Source: Lachnospiraceae bacterium (GTDB lineage Bacteria; Bacillota; Clostridia; Lachnospirales; Lachnospiraceae). Taken from it: 64,000 bases of DNA. The position numbers and the translations under genes were made by a program. Below are positions 25,731-35,077 of the stretch, in pieces; position 1 is the stretch's first letter, and every line of letters starts with the position of its first letter. The notes below the pieces were generated by a model. It made no database searches and was not told where the DNA came from. It was given only the letters and a program-made list of their open reading frames with translations. Location of the stretch: positions 1 to 64,000 of the forward strand of contig JAIKZQ010000031.1 in NCBI GenBank assembly GCA_024682075.1. The letters run 5' to 3'.

Positions 25731-26485
25731 TGACGGGAATCTCGGAGATCAAGGAAAAACTCGCAGGAGCCTGCGACAGGGACCTGCCCGAAGTTATCTC
25801 TCTTTTTTCTGATGATGAAAGAGCCGGGGTTCAGAAGCTCCTGGACGCAGCAAGGAAAAGGCATGATAAGTATCTGCAGGAACTTGAGAGGATAGAGCGT
25901 CTCAAGGAATATGAGAGACAGTATCCTGAATATGAGTTCATCTGCGGGATCGATGAAGTCGGAAGAGGCCCTTTTGCAGGCCCTGTCGTTGCCGGAGCTG
26001 TTATCCTGCCGCGGGATACCGATATTTTGTATATTAATGATTCCAAGAAACTGTCCGAAAAAGTAAGAGACAGGCTTTATGATGAGATTTCCGAAAAGGC
26101 GGTAAGCTGCGCCGTCGGGATCGTTGATGCCGCAAGGATCGATGAGATCAACATTCTTCAGGCTACATACGAAGCAATGAGACAGGCCATATCAAAACTT
26201 GATCCGAAGCCGCAACTTTTGCTGAATGACGCTGTCACGATACCCGGAGTCGGGATCAGGCAGGTGCCCATCATAAAAGGCGATGCTAAGAGCATTTCGA
26301 TCGGAGCCGCGAGCATATATGCCAAGGTTACCAGGGACAGGATGATGCTCGAATATGATAAGCAGTATCCTCAGTACGGATTTGCCAGGAATGTCGGATA
26401 CGGAACCGCAGAGCATATAGAGGCACTGAAAAAATACGGTCCCTGTCCGATACACAGACGCTCGTTCATTCATGCTTACATTTGA
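25730..26485 (+). CDS. rnhB: Ribonuclease HII
   Basis: This enzyme cuts RNA in RNA-DNA hybrids, including single ribonucleotides in DNA. The catalytic core begins GIDEVGRGPFAGPVVAGAVI near residue 75, with INDSKKLS and the later LLNDAV and GAASIYAKVTRDR. An N-terminal helical extension of about 70 residues precedes the core, as in several Firmicutes. It overlaps the lepB stop by one base. Confidence 0.95.
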   Translation: MTGISEIKEKLAGACDRDLPEVISLFSDDERAGVQKLLDAARKRHDKYLQELERIERLKEYERQYPEYEFICGIDEVGRGPFAGPVVAGAVILPRDTDILYINDSKKLSEKVRDRLYDEISEKAVSCAVGIVDAARIDEINILQATYEAMRQAISKLDPKPQLLLNDAVTIPGVGIRQVPIIKGDAKSISIGAASIYAKVTRDRMMLEYDKQYPQYGFARNVGYGTAEHIEALKKYGPCPIHRRSFIHAYI

Positions 26486-26506
26486 GAAGACAGCTGCAGA
26501 GGTAAC

Positions 26507-28432
26507 ATGGCCGGAATAGGTGAGATCTTTTTAAACAGCATAAGGCAGCCTTCCGAAACACCTTCAACCAATGTTTCCGGTGAAGGCCTGTCCCAGCTTG
26601 CTTCGATGAAAAACGGTGATACCTTTTCGGCAAAGGTCGTAAGGAACGACGGCTCGGATGTCACACTAAGGCTTCCCGGCGGGAATCTTGTGAATGCGAA
26701 GCTTTCTTCGGACATGAACATATCCGAGGGGCAGAATGTGACTTTTCAGATTAAGAGCAATGCCTCATCGATTTCAATCTCTCCGCTGCTTACCAACACT
26801 GCAACAGATGTCAGTGTCTTAAAGGCACTGAATCAAGCTTCTCTGCCTGTTTCGAACGAATCCGCCGGGATGGTGTCGGAGATGATGAAGGCGGGATTGC
26901 CTATCGACAGGTCGTCTCTGCCTGGCATGTATGAAAAGATAATGTCCAATCCCGGAGCACCAGTGTCGGACATAGTCGATCTGTCCAGGCTGGGACTTGA
27001 GGTGAACGGTGAAAACCTGAACAATATCGGCAATTACAAGAATCTTTCTTATCAGATAGATCAGGGCATGCAGGAAATTGCGGAAAAGACCGATCAGGCT
27101 CTCATGGACATGCTTAAGTCAGGTGATTCCGGGAATGCTGCAAGGCTCATGAATTCTGTCATTGAGACTGCACTTTCATATATTGACGAGACCGGTGATC
27201 CTCTTTCGGAAAACCTTAAGGACGTAACAAATTCTGCTTATGCCTCACCTGCCGCAGATGCCGGTGCTGTAGAGGGAGATGGGACTGCAAAGGAAAACAC
27301 GGAAATCTCTGCATCGGTACAGCCTGACGGATCGGCTTCCGGCAGTGAAAAAATCGACAGCAGTGTCACACAGGCTCCTCAGGGTGATGTATCTTCGTCG
27401 AATGATTCACAGGCAGTAAATGTTCGGCATGAAAACGATCCGGCGGCAAGAGCCCTTGAACTGCTTAAGGCTCTTCAGAATGCGGAAAGTACGGATGCAT
27501 CGCCCACCGATATGAAATCTTCACAGACCGCAGGTGAGAATGCTTTGCAGCAGGATGTGTCCGCTGTCACCCGGACTCTTTCGGATGCCGGCGCCATGAC
27601 CACGAGAGAAGCATTTGATTCGTCAGTATCAGTCATGAAGGAACTTACCGGGAATCCGGATTATGCACCCTCCGGCGTGAAGGAACTTCTTGATGACGTA
27701 AATGCTTTTGCTCAGAAAGCTTTGCAAAGTTCTGACAGATCCGGACTCGGAAAACTGCTTTCTTCCGATGCGTTCAGAAAACTCACTTTTGATGTCCTGA
27801 AAGACCAGTGGAGCATATCGCCTTCGGAAGTTTCCGACAAGGACAAGGTTGAATCTCTTTACAAAAGACTTGAAAACCAGCTGTCCATGCTGAAGGACGG
27901 GCTTGCAAATGCAGGTGCCCAGAACACTCCGGCGTTTAACAGTGCAAACAACATGAGCTCCAACATAGATTTCCTTCAGCAGATCAATCAGATGTATGCC
28001 TATATCCAGCTTCCGCTGAAATTATCAGACGGTGATTCTGCACACGGGGATCTGTATGTTTTTTCAAACAGAAAGAACATGTCATCCGATGATTCCGTGG
28101 TCACCGCATTTCTTCATCTCGACATGGATAATCTCGGACCTGTTGATGTGTATGTGTCGATGGATGTTGCTTCGGGCGGAAAGGTGTCTACCAATTTCAC
28201 TGTTGCGGATGATGAGACGCTGGATCTTCTGAACGATCATATGGACATGCTCACGGAAAGACTCAAGGGCAGGGGATATGATGTCAGCTGCTCGATGAAA
28301 CTTAAAAGTGATGAGCCTGAGCCCGAAGAGGATGCTCTTAAAAACGGCGGAGTGAATCTTCTCCTTGTGCATGCGGGATCCGGGCCCGGCTCATTTTCTC
28401 CGGGCATGCGTTCTTTTGATGTGAGGGCTTGA
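26507..28432 (+). CDS. FliK-like protein (YlqG type)
   Basis: A 641-residue protein. Residues 1-130 form a beta-rich N-terminal part; residues 240-370 are a low-complexity Ser/Ala/Asp-rich linker. Residues about 510-610 match the C-terminal domain of flagellar hook-length control protein FliK: YIQLPLKLSDGD, VTAFLHLDMDNLGPVDVYV and LTERLKGRGYDV. No flagellar genes are nearby. The next gene encodes an FlhB C-terminal domain, the known partner of FliK, as in the ylqG-ylqH pair next to rnhB in Bacillus. Function there is unknown. Confidence 0.82.
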   Translation: MAGIGEIFLNSIRQPSETPSTNVSGEGLSQLASMKNGDTFSAKVVRNDGSDVTLRLPGGNLVNAKLSSDMNISEGQNVTFQIKSNASSISISPLLTNTATDVSVLKALNQASLPVSNESAGMVSEMMKAGLPIDRSSLPGMYEKIMSNPGAPVSDIVDLSRLGLEVNGENLNNIGNYKNLSYQIDQGMQEIAEKTDQALMDMLKSGDSGNAARLMNSVIETALSYIDETGDPLSENLKDVTNSAYASPAADAGAVEGDGTAKENTEISASVQPDGSASGSEKIDSSVTQAPQGDVSSSNDSQAVNVRHENDPAARALELLKALQNAESTDASPTDMKSSQTAGENALQQDVSAVTRTLSDAGAMTTREAFDSSVSVMKELTGNPDYAPSGVKELLDDVNAFAQKALQSSDRSGLGKLLSSDAFRKLTFDVLKDQWSISPSEVSDKDKVESLYKRLENQLSMLKDGLANAGAQNTPAFNSANNMSSNIDFLQQINQMYAYIQLPLKLSDGDSAHGDLYVFSNRKNMSSDDSVVTAFLHLDMDNLGPVDVYVSMDVASGGKVSTNFTVADDETLDLLNDHMDMLTERLKGRGYDVSCSMKLKSDEPEPEEDALKNGGVNLLLVHAGSGPGSFSPGMRSFDVRA

Positions 28433-28719
28433 TGGCAGAAGAAAAAAAGAAAAAGATAATAACAGCCGTGGCTCTCGAATATGATCCCAATGACGAGGCC
28501 CCCAGGGTCATTGCATCCGGAAAGGGCGCACTTGCCGAGAAGATCATTGAAAAGGCAAAGGAGAGCGATGTTCCCGTCCACGAGGATGCAAAACTTGCAA
28601 AGACTCTTTCAAAGCTCGAGATAGGAGACATGATACCTCCCGAACTATATGAGGTTGTGGCGGAGATACTGATCTTTGTTGATTCGATGGACAAGATCAA
28701 GAATAAGCTTAATCAGTAG
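28432..28719 (+). CDS. Orphan FlhB-type export-switch domain (YlqH type)
   Basis: A 95-residue soluble protein equal to the C-terminal cytosolic domain of FlhB/YscU. It has TAVALEYDPNDEAPRVIASGKG, VPVHEDAKLAKTLSKLEIGDMIPPELYEVVAEIL in the family order. The membrane part and the NPTH self-cleavage motif are absent; the protein begins where the cleaved fragment would start. The ATG at 28432 overlaps the previous stop. Pairing with the FliK-like gene is notable. Confidence 0.88.
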   Translation: MAEEKKKKIITAVALEYDPNDEAPRVIASGKGALAEKIIEKAKESDVPVHEDAKLAKTLSKLEIGDMIPPELYEVVAEILIFVDSMDKIKNKLNQ

Positions 28720-28721
28720 GA

Positions 28722-29081
28722 ATGAATAATCGCAGGACAGGTTACGATCAGGAAACAAGGGCAATAGAATACCTTGAAAAGAAAGGCTACAGGATCATTG
28801 CGCGAAATGAGCTGAACAGGTTTGGTGAGATAGACATCATCTGCCTGTCACCGGACGGATGCATTGTTTTTGCGGAAGTAAAGTACAGAAGAGACGGAGA
28901 CAGAGGTGACCCTCTCGAAGCCGTTGATGAGCGCAAGATAAGAAAGATCTGTAAAGCTTCGGCTTTTTACCTCGGAGGACATGCTAAGTACTCTGATTTT
29001 CAGGTAAGATACGATGTTCTGGGAGTTGAAGACGATAAAGAAATAAGACATATAGAAAATGCTTTTGATTATGTGGGGTGA
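28722..29081 (+). CDS. yraN: YraN family (UPF0102) putative nuclease
   Basis: A 119-residue protein of the endonuclease-like fold. It shows the family motif pattern GYRIIARNELNRFGEIDII and IVFAEVKYRRDG, in which Glu, Asp and the E-x-K triad would bind metal. The biochemical role is not settled. It begins two bases after the preceding stop, in the usual rnhB-ylqG-ylqH-yraN order. Confidence 0.9.
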   Translation: MNNRRTGYDQETRAIEYLEKKGYRIIARNELNRFGEIDIICLSPDGCIVFAEVKYRRDGDRGDPLEAVDERKIRKICKASAFYLGGHAKYSDFQVRYDVLGVEDDKEIRHIENAFDYVG

Positions 29082-29083
29082 AT

Positions 29084-29782
29084 ATGGCAAATATACTGGT
29101 TTGTGATGATGACAAGGACATAGTTGCTGCAATCGAGATCTATCTGCAGGAAGACGGACATTCCATCTATAAGGCATATAACGGCAGGGAGGCTCTGGAC
29201 ATCCTTTCAAAAGAGGAGATCCAGCTGGTCATCCTTGATATCATGATGCCTGAAATGGACGGCATTGAAACTGCTGAGGAGATCAGAAAGACCAGCACTG
29301 TTCCCATCATCTTCTTGTCTGCAAAATCCGAGGAGGAAGACAAGATCCTGGGACTCAATGCAGGTGGCGATGATTATGTCACAAAGCCTTTTTCACCTGC
29401 CGAACTGACTGCAAGAGTCAGGTCCAATCTCAGGAGATATACAATGCTCGGCAGCATAAATGAAGGTGCAAGCAATAACCATATCTATAATGCGGGATCC
29501 CTCTGCATCAATGATGAGACCAAGGTTGTGACCGTAGACGGAGAGCCTGTCAAGCTCACGCCCATTGAATATAATATCCTTCTTCTTCTCATCAAGAACA
29601 AGGGAACCGTCTTTTCGACCGACAAGATCTACGAATCCATCTGGAATGAGACACCTATCGCAACGGACAATACCGTTGCCGTTCACATAAGACATATCAG
29701 GGAAAAGATCGAGATCAATCCCGGACAGCCTAAATTCCTAAAAGTCGTATGGGGCGTGGGTTATAAGATTGAAGATCTATGA
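29084..29782 (+). CDS. OmpR-family response regulator
   Basis: A 232-residue two-domain regulator. The receiver has DDD at 8-10, phospho-acceptor D52 in VILDIMMPEMDG, SAKSEEE and the lysine in YVTKPFSPAEL. The C-terminal winged helix includes VKLTPIEYNILLLLIKNKGTVFS and the recognition segment TVAVHIRHIREKI. The ATG at 29084 is preferred over a GTG two codons earlier. The stop overlaps the sensor kinase that follows, its likely partner. Confidence 0.94.
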   Translation: MANILVCDDDKDIVAAIEIYLQEDGHSIYKAYNGREALDILSKEEIQLVILDIMMPEMDGIETAEEIRKTSTVPIIFLSAKSEEEDKILGLNAGGDDYVTKPFSPAELTARVRSNLRRYTMLGSINEGASNNHIYNAGSLCINDETKVVTVDGEPVKLTPIEYNILLLLIKNKGTVFSTDKIYESIWNETPIATDNTVAVHIRHIREKIEINPGQPKFLKVVWGVGYKIEDL

Positions 29783-32451
29783 AAAGATACTATCTGAAAA
29801 AGATAATCATCCATCTCTGCATGCATGTGTGCGCACTGCTTGCGGTTCTTCTTGTTGCTGACATTGTGTTCTGCAGCTATGTTTCCGTGGAGTTTTTGGA
29901 CGGTGAAGTCAGATATGCGCTCGATCCTTTTCCTACGGATTCGAATGACATAGATGAAGCCGTAACCGACATATTTGCCCATCAGGCATCCGACATGATG
30001 AGATATGTTGCTGCCTGCAAGCTGCTCGGAACCACCAAGGAACTTGATGTGGGCAAGATCGTTGACATATCCGATTATTATCATAATCGTGAGAGGAAGG
30101 TCACGGCCAGGTTCTATATGTCGGATCTGATCAATTTCGGACGCCGCGGCATCACTTATTCCGAGAGAAGTTTTAATGTTACCGAATTTGTGTATTATTA
30201 CGGTGATCCTCTGTATGTCGATAATTTTGCACTCGATGAATACGGCAGACTGTATTTCAAGGGATTTGAAAGCATCAATAAGAGCCGTACTTATGAGAAC
30301 TATTCACCTAATGGCGACGACCTGATACTCGGAGAGGGCAACGATGAAGTCAGACAGGCGATGGATGAACTGATGCCTGCCGAGCTCATGCATCTTGTCG
30401 TCGATTATTGCGTGCGTGAATATCCCGATTATGTTGAGGTCATGGATCATGCCGGAACCATACTCAGCGTCTCGATCAGGGAGCCGGTCCTGGGAAATGC
30501 ATCCGTCATCGGATATAAGGATCTGAGAGAAAAGGCGGGAAACTGGGACGAATACTTCGTCACCGTGGATGAGTTCGTTGAGGCCGCAACTCTGTTCTCA
30601 TCGGCATATGACACTTACCGTGAGGGACAGAGGATATATGATCCCGACAATATGAACCTTGTGTATCTGATCAGGACCAGGGATGATAAGGGACTTGTCA
30701 GAACGTATACGAACGACAACGGTTCCAAGTATCTCAGTGATGATGAACTGACTGACAGCTATTCCGGTCATTATCTTTATTTGATCTGTTATTATGATCA
30801 ACTTGAATATGCCACACTTTCCAATATTCCGGAATCCACCCTCACGGATATCATTAAGCTCTATCCGGATGTCTATCCCAATAATACCCATGTGTGGATC
30901 TATCTTGATGACACCGCGCAAAGAGCCGAGGACATCTATTATGACCTGAATTACAACTATAATGACGTGAAGCAGGTCTCCAGGTTCTTCTGCATGATAA
31001 TAACGCTCCTTGCATTTATCTGGCTCGGATTGTTCGTGTATATCGCTTTTGTTTCCGGCGTGTACAATGCGGATGAATCCAATGAGTTCAGGATATTTCC
31101 TCAGGACAAGATATGGATCGAGGCTTTTTTCATATTTGGTTTCATCGTGTTCAGGGTCGCCCTGCTTCATCTGAATTTCCTTAAAGAGCTGGTCGATGAA
31201 AATTACTGCCGTATATCTGCGGAAAACGGCGGTCCGCTGAGAAATGCCGGTATCTCTTCTTATCTTTCTTTTGCGGCGTTCGGGTTCCTGTGCTCTTTGT
31301 CCGTTGCATTCTTTGTCTTTTCTCTCGTAAGAAGGTTAAGAGCAGGTGTTCTCTACGAGTACTCTTTTACGAAGAGGATCAAGGAGATATTCGATCATTT
31401 CGCCCTGACTCTTTCGGGAGGAGAGGGAGCTGTCGCGACGGTACTGATCCCTTATATTTTCTTCCTTGTGCTTAATCTCGGTGGAATGTCCCTTGCGATA
31501 TTCATGATCCCGAAAAACATGGCGTACACGACGCTGATATTCCTTCTGATGCTCTTCATGGACATAATAGTCGGCATCAATATGTTCCTGACGACAGCCG
31601 AGAAAAAGGATCTTCTTGACGGTGTCGAAAGGATACGTTCGGGAGAGATAGATTACAAGATCGATGCGCATAATCTCAGGGCCGAGAACAGAAATCTGGC
31701 CATCAGCATCAATAATATCGGTGAAGGCATCAAGTCCGCGGTCAATGATTCGATAATGGAAGAAACGCTCCGTACCGAGCTGATCACCAATGTATCGCAT
31801 GACCTGAAGACTCCCATCACGACCATAATCAATTATTCCGACCTGCTGAGGAGGGAGGATCTTACCGAGAAGCAGAAGGATGATTACCTGAAGGTCATCG
31901 GTGAGAAATCGATCAGGCTTAAAAAGCTTCTTGAAGACCTTCTCGAAGCATCCAAGCTTTCCTCCGGACAGTTCGAACTTCATAAGGAAACAACCGACCT
32001 TACCGAGCTTTTGACCCAGGCGATCGGAGAGTATTCCGACAGGTTCGAAGCCAAGAACCTGGAGATCGTGACTTCGGAATTCCCCAGGGTGCTGATATAT
32101 GCTGATGCGGGACTGTTATGGAGAGTCTTCGACAATCTGTTCGGTAACATCTGCAAATATGCAATGAAGGATACCAAGGTCAATGTCACCTTCGATGTTT
32201 TTGGCGGAAGAGTGTTCATCAAGATCAAGAATGTCTCTGCCGTAAGACCCAGATTCCAGGGAGAGGCTCTGACGGAGAGATTCATAAGAGGAGATGCCAG
32301 CAGGCAGAGCGAAGGAACCGGTCTTGGCCTGTTCATAGCAAAGAGCCTTGTTGAAGCTCATAACGGCACGTTTGAAGTCATTGTTGACGGAGACATCTTC
32401 ACGTCCTTCATCGACCTTCCCGAATTCAGTTCGGATAAGTCTTTGTACTGA
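29779..32451 (+). CDS. Large multi-spanning sensor histidine kinase
   Basis: An 890-residue membrane kinase. One span (8-30) is followed by an extracytoplasmic region to about residue 400, then five further spans (about 403-425, 445-465, 494-518, 553-578, 583-604). A short linker leads to HisKA with H674 in NVSHDLKTPITT and an ATPase domain with N-box NLFGNICKYA and GTGLGLFIAKS. All kinase residues are present. The ATGA overlap couples it to the regulator. The outside domain has no recognised ligand-binding motif; the signal is unknown. Confidence 0.92.
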   Translation: MKRYYLKKIIIHLCMHVCALLAVLLVADIVFCSYVSVEFLDGEVRYALDPFPTDSNDIDEAVTDIFAHQASDMMRYVAACKLLGTTKELDVGKIVDISDYYHNRERKVTARFYMSDLINFGRRGITYSERSFNVTEFVYYYGDPLYVDNFALDEYGRLYFKGFESINKSRTYENYSPNGDDLILGEGNDEVRQAMDELMPAELMHLVVDYCVREYPDYVEVMDHAGTILSVSIREPVLGNASVIGYKDLREKAGNWDEYFVTVDEFVEAATLFSSAYDTYREGQRIYDPDNMNLVYLIRTRDDKGLVRTYTNDNGSKYLSDDELTDSYSGHYLYLICYYDQLEYATLSNIPESTLTDIIKLYPDVYPNNTHVWIYLDDTAQRAEDIYYDLNYNYNDVKQVSRFFCMIITLLAFIWLGLFVYIAFVSGVYNADESNEFRIFPQDKIWIEAFFIFGFIVFRVALLHLNFLKELVDENYCRISAENGGPLRNAGISSYLSFAAFGFLCSLSVAFFVFSLVRRLRAGVLYEYSFTKRIKEIFDHFALTLSGGEGAVATVLIPYIFFLVLNLGGMSLAIFMIPKNMAYTTLIFLLMLFMDIIVGINMFLTTAEKKDLLDGVERIRSGEIDYKIDAHNLRAENRNLAISINNIGEGIKSAVNDSIMEETLRTELITNVSHDLKTPITTIINYSDLLRREDLTEKQKDDYLKVIGEKSIRLKKLLEDLLEASKLSSGQFELHKETTDLTELLTQAIGEYSDRFEAKNLEIVTSEFPRVLIYADAGLLWRVFDNLFGNICKYAMKDTKVNVTFDVFGGRVFIKIKNVSAVRPRFQGEALTERFIRGDASRQSEGTGLGLFIAKSLVEAHNGTFEVIVDGDIFTSFIDLPEFSSDKSLY

Positions 32452-32469
32452 TGGGAAGAACGCTTTTTG

Positions 32470-32478
32470 TGGTATAAT
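32470..32478 (+). promoter_or_regulatory. Extended -10 promoter for the PRPP synthetase relative
   Basis: TGG followed by TATAAT (32473-32478) forms an extended -10 element; no good -35 is seen. The start point near 32485 is about 32 bases from the gene. Confidence 0.55.
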
Positions 32479-32516
32479 GCTCATAGCAAAAAATATATAA
32501 AGTCAGGAAAATAATC

Positions 32517-33707
32517 ATGCCTAACGTAATTGAACTTGAAAACTGCATGCCCGTCGGAAGACTGGGACTCATCGTTCATCCTTCTTTTGCCGCAAGGGGC
32601 GAAAAAATCAATTCTTATCTCGCTCTTTTCCGCAAGGACATTCATAACGACCTGGTCAAGAATGATCCCGCGTTTCAGGGATATCAGATGGATGACTACA
32701 GACTGAAATTCGAGATTCCCAGATTCGGAAGCGGTGAATCGAAAGCGGTCCTTCGCGAATCCGCAAGGGGCAAGGACATCTTCATTCTGGTGGATGTCTG
32801 CAATCATTCGATAACCTATGAGATGAACGGCTTTACCAACCATATGTCGCCCGATGACATATATCAGGACCTTAAGAGGATCATCGCGGCCATCGACGGT
32901 AAAGCCAACAGGATAAATGTCATCATGCCGTTCCTCTATGAGGGAAGACAGCACAGGCGTACCGGCAGGGATTCGCTTGATGCGGCACAGATGCTCAGGG
33001 AACTTCATGACATGGGAATGTCCGATTTCATCACCTTCGATGCCCATGACCCCAGAGTGGCTAATTCCATCCCTCTTTCCGGCTTTGACAATTTCATGCC
33101 TCCTTATCAGTTCATCAAGGCGCTTCTGACCAATGAGGACGACCTTATAGTGGATGAAGACCATATGGTAGTCATTTCTCCCGATGAAGGAGCACTTGAC
33201 AGGGCTATTTATTTTGCAAACGTTCTCAGTCTTAATACGGGAACCTTCTACAAGAGACGCGATTATTCCCGCATAGTCAACGGCAAGAATCCCATTGTTG
33301 CTCATGAATTCCTGGGAGACAACATTGACAGCAAGGATGTTGTCATTATCGACGACATGATCTCATCGGGCGGAAGCATGATAGATACCGCAAGACAGCT
33401 TAAAGAGATGAATGCTAGAAGAGTATTCATCTGCACGACATTTGGTCTTTTCACCGACGGACTTGGCCTGTTCGATGAGGCTTATGAGAAGGGATATTTC
33501 GACAGGGTGATCACCACGAACCTCACCTATCTGCCTCCCGAGATATACAATAAGCCTTATTTCATCGAGGCCGACATGTGTAAGTTCATCGCTTCGATCA
33601 TCGATTTCATGAATCACGATTCCTCCATGTCCAATGTCATGGACAACACTCAGAAGATGCATGCTGTTCTTGAGAACTACAATGCCCGCAGAGGAATCGA
33701 GCTTTAA
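32517..33707 (+). CDS. prs: Ribose-phosphate pyrophosphokinase-like protein
   Basis: A 396-residue relative of PRPP synthetase, which makes 5-phosphoribosyl pyrophosphate from ribose 5-phosphate and ATP. It has FLYEGRQHRRTGRDSL where standard Prs has YARQDRK, FDAHDPRVAN, and the PRPP loop VVIIDDMISSGGS. It is about 80 residues longer than standard Prs, with an N-terminal lead and internal differences. It belongs to a divergent clostridial group; whether it is the main Prs of the cell cannot be decided from this window. Confidence 0.8.
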   Translation: MPNVIELENCMPVGRLGLIVHPSFAARGEKINSYLALFRKDIHNDLVKNDPAFQGYQMDDYRLKFEIPRFGSGESKAVLRESARGKDIFILVDVCNHSITYEMNGFTNHMSPDDIYQDLKRIIAAIDGKANRINVIMPFLYEGRQHRRTGRDSLDAAQMLRELHDMGMSDFITFDAHDPRVANSIPLSGFDNFMPPYQFIKALLTNEDDLIVDEDHMVVISPDEGALDRAIYFANVLSLNTGTFYKRRDYSRIVNGKNPIVAHEFLGDNIDSKDVVIIDDMISSGGSMIDTARQLKEMNARRVFICTTFGLFTDGLGLFDEAYEKGYFDRVITTNLTYLPPEIYNKPYFIEADMCKFIASIIDFMNHDSSMSNVMDNTQKMHAVLENYNARRGIEL

Positions 33708-33718
33708 GGTGTGACCCA

Positions 33719-35047
33719 TTGAAAAAAAAGCATGTCATAAAAAGCGTTAATAAAGGTTCAATAGCTGACTCGCTGGGCATTTTGCCCGGCGATGTTGTGC
33801 TTAAGATAGACGATACCGACATCGAGGACATATTCGATTATCAGTTCCTGACCATGTCGGACAAGCTCGTTCTCACCGTTTTGAGAGGCGATGAGGAATG
33901 GGAGTATGACATCGAAAAAGGAGAGAATGAGGATATCGGACTTGTTTTTGAAAACGGTCTGATGGATGAGTACAGAAGGTGCAGCAATAACTGTATTTTC
34001 TGCTTCATTGACCAGATGCCTCCCGGAATGAGGGAAACCCTGTATTTCAAGGACGATGACTCGAGACTTTCCTTTCTGCAGGGCAATTACATCACCCTGA
34101 CCAACCTCTCCGAAAAGGATCTTGGAAGGATCGTCAGATATAATCTTTCACCCGTTAATGTGTCTATCCATACGATGAATCCGGAACTGCGCTGCAAAAT
34201 GCTTGGCAACAGATTCGCGGGTAGTTCCCTGTCCAAACTTGATGTGCTTGCGGAAGCCGGCATTGAGATGAACGGTCAGATAGTTCTCTGCAAAGGAATC
34301 AATGACGGCAGGGAACTTGAATATACGATCACGCAGCTCATGAAATACATTCCTTCCTTCAGGAGCGTTTCCGTTGTTCCCGTCGGCCTTTCCAGATACC
34401 GTGAGGGACTTGCGAAGCTTGAGCCTTTTGACGTTCTTTCATCCGAAGAAGTGATCGATCTGATCGAAAAGTATCAGAAGATCTGCATGGAAAAACACGG
34501 CATCCATTTCGTACATGCGAGCGATGAGTGGTATCTGAATACCGGCAGGCCTGTTCCCGAGGCTGAGAGATATGACGGATATCTGCAGCTAGATAACGGT
34601 GTCGGGATGATCAGGTCTTTTATCGAAGAGCGTGATGAGCAGATCGAAAAGAGGAAAAATGACGGAAGCCTGTCCCGGGATTTTGGCGGAAGGCATATAT
34701 CACTTGCAACAGGCAGACTCGCATATCCCGTGATAAAGGAATCTGCCGGGATGCTGATGAATGAGTGCACGGGACTCAGGATAGATGTTCACCCGATCAG
34801 GAATGATTTTTTCGGTGAGATGATAACCGTTTCCGGGCTTCTTACGGGGCAGGATATCATAGCCCAGCTTAAAGGTCTGGACCTTGGATCAGAACTTCGT
34901 CTTCCGGAGAGCGTCCTCAGGGCCGGAACCGATGTTTTTCTAGATGACATCAAGGTTTCACAGGTCTCGGATGCTTTACAAGTTCGCGTGGTTACGATAA
35001 AATCAAATGGTTATAGTTTTGTTGATTCATGCCTTGGCATGAACTGA
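33719..35047 (+). CDS. DUF512 radical-SAM-like protein with PDZ domain
   Basis: A 442-residue protein. Residues 5-70 form a PDZ-like domain (SVNKGSIADSLGILPGDVVLKID). Next comes CSNNCIFCF, a CxxxCxxC motif that would hold an iron-sulphur cluster, then DDSRLSFLQGNYITLTNL typical of DUF512. The start is a TTG at 33719 with AAGGTG upstream. The biochemical function is unknown. Location before der is conserved in Clostridia, so a link to ribosome or RNA metabolism is possible. Confidence 0.88.
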   Translation: MKKKHVIKSVNKGSIADSLGILPGDVVLKIDDTDIEDIFDYQFLTMSDKLVLTVLRGDEEWEYDIEKGENEDIGLVFENGLMDEYRRCSNNCIFCFIDQMPPGMRETLYFKDDDSRLSFLQGNYITLTNLSEKDLGRIVRYNLSPVNVSIHTMNPELRCKMLGNRFAGSSLSKLDVLAEAGIEMNGQIVLCKGINDGRELEYTITQLMKYIPSFRSVSVVPVGLSRYREGLAKLEPFDVLSSEEVIDLIEKYQKICMEKHGIHFVHASDEWYLNTGRPVPEAERYDGYLQLDNGVGMIRSFIEERDEQIEKRKNDGSLSRDFGGRHISLATGRLAYPVIKESAGMLMNECTGLRIDVHPIRNDFFGEMITVSGLLTGQDIIAQLKGLDLGSELRLPESVLRAGTDVFLDDIKVSQVSDALQVRVVTIKSNGYSFVDSCLGMN

Positions 35048-35077
35048 TTTTAAAAGATTTTTGATGGACTTTACATT

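Noticed and set aside
26507..28719. Start of a flagellar or type III secretion cluster
   Set aside because: Only the FliK-like and FlhB-tail genes occur; flanking genes are rnhB and yraN, and no export gate or ATPase is present.
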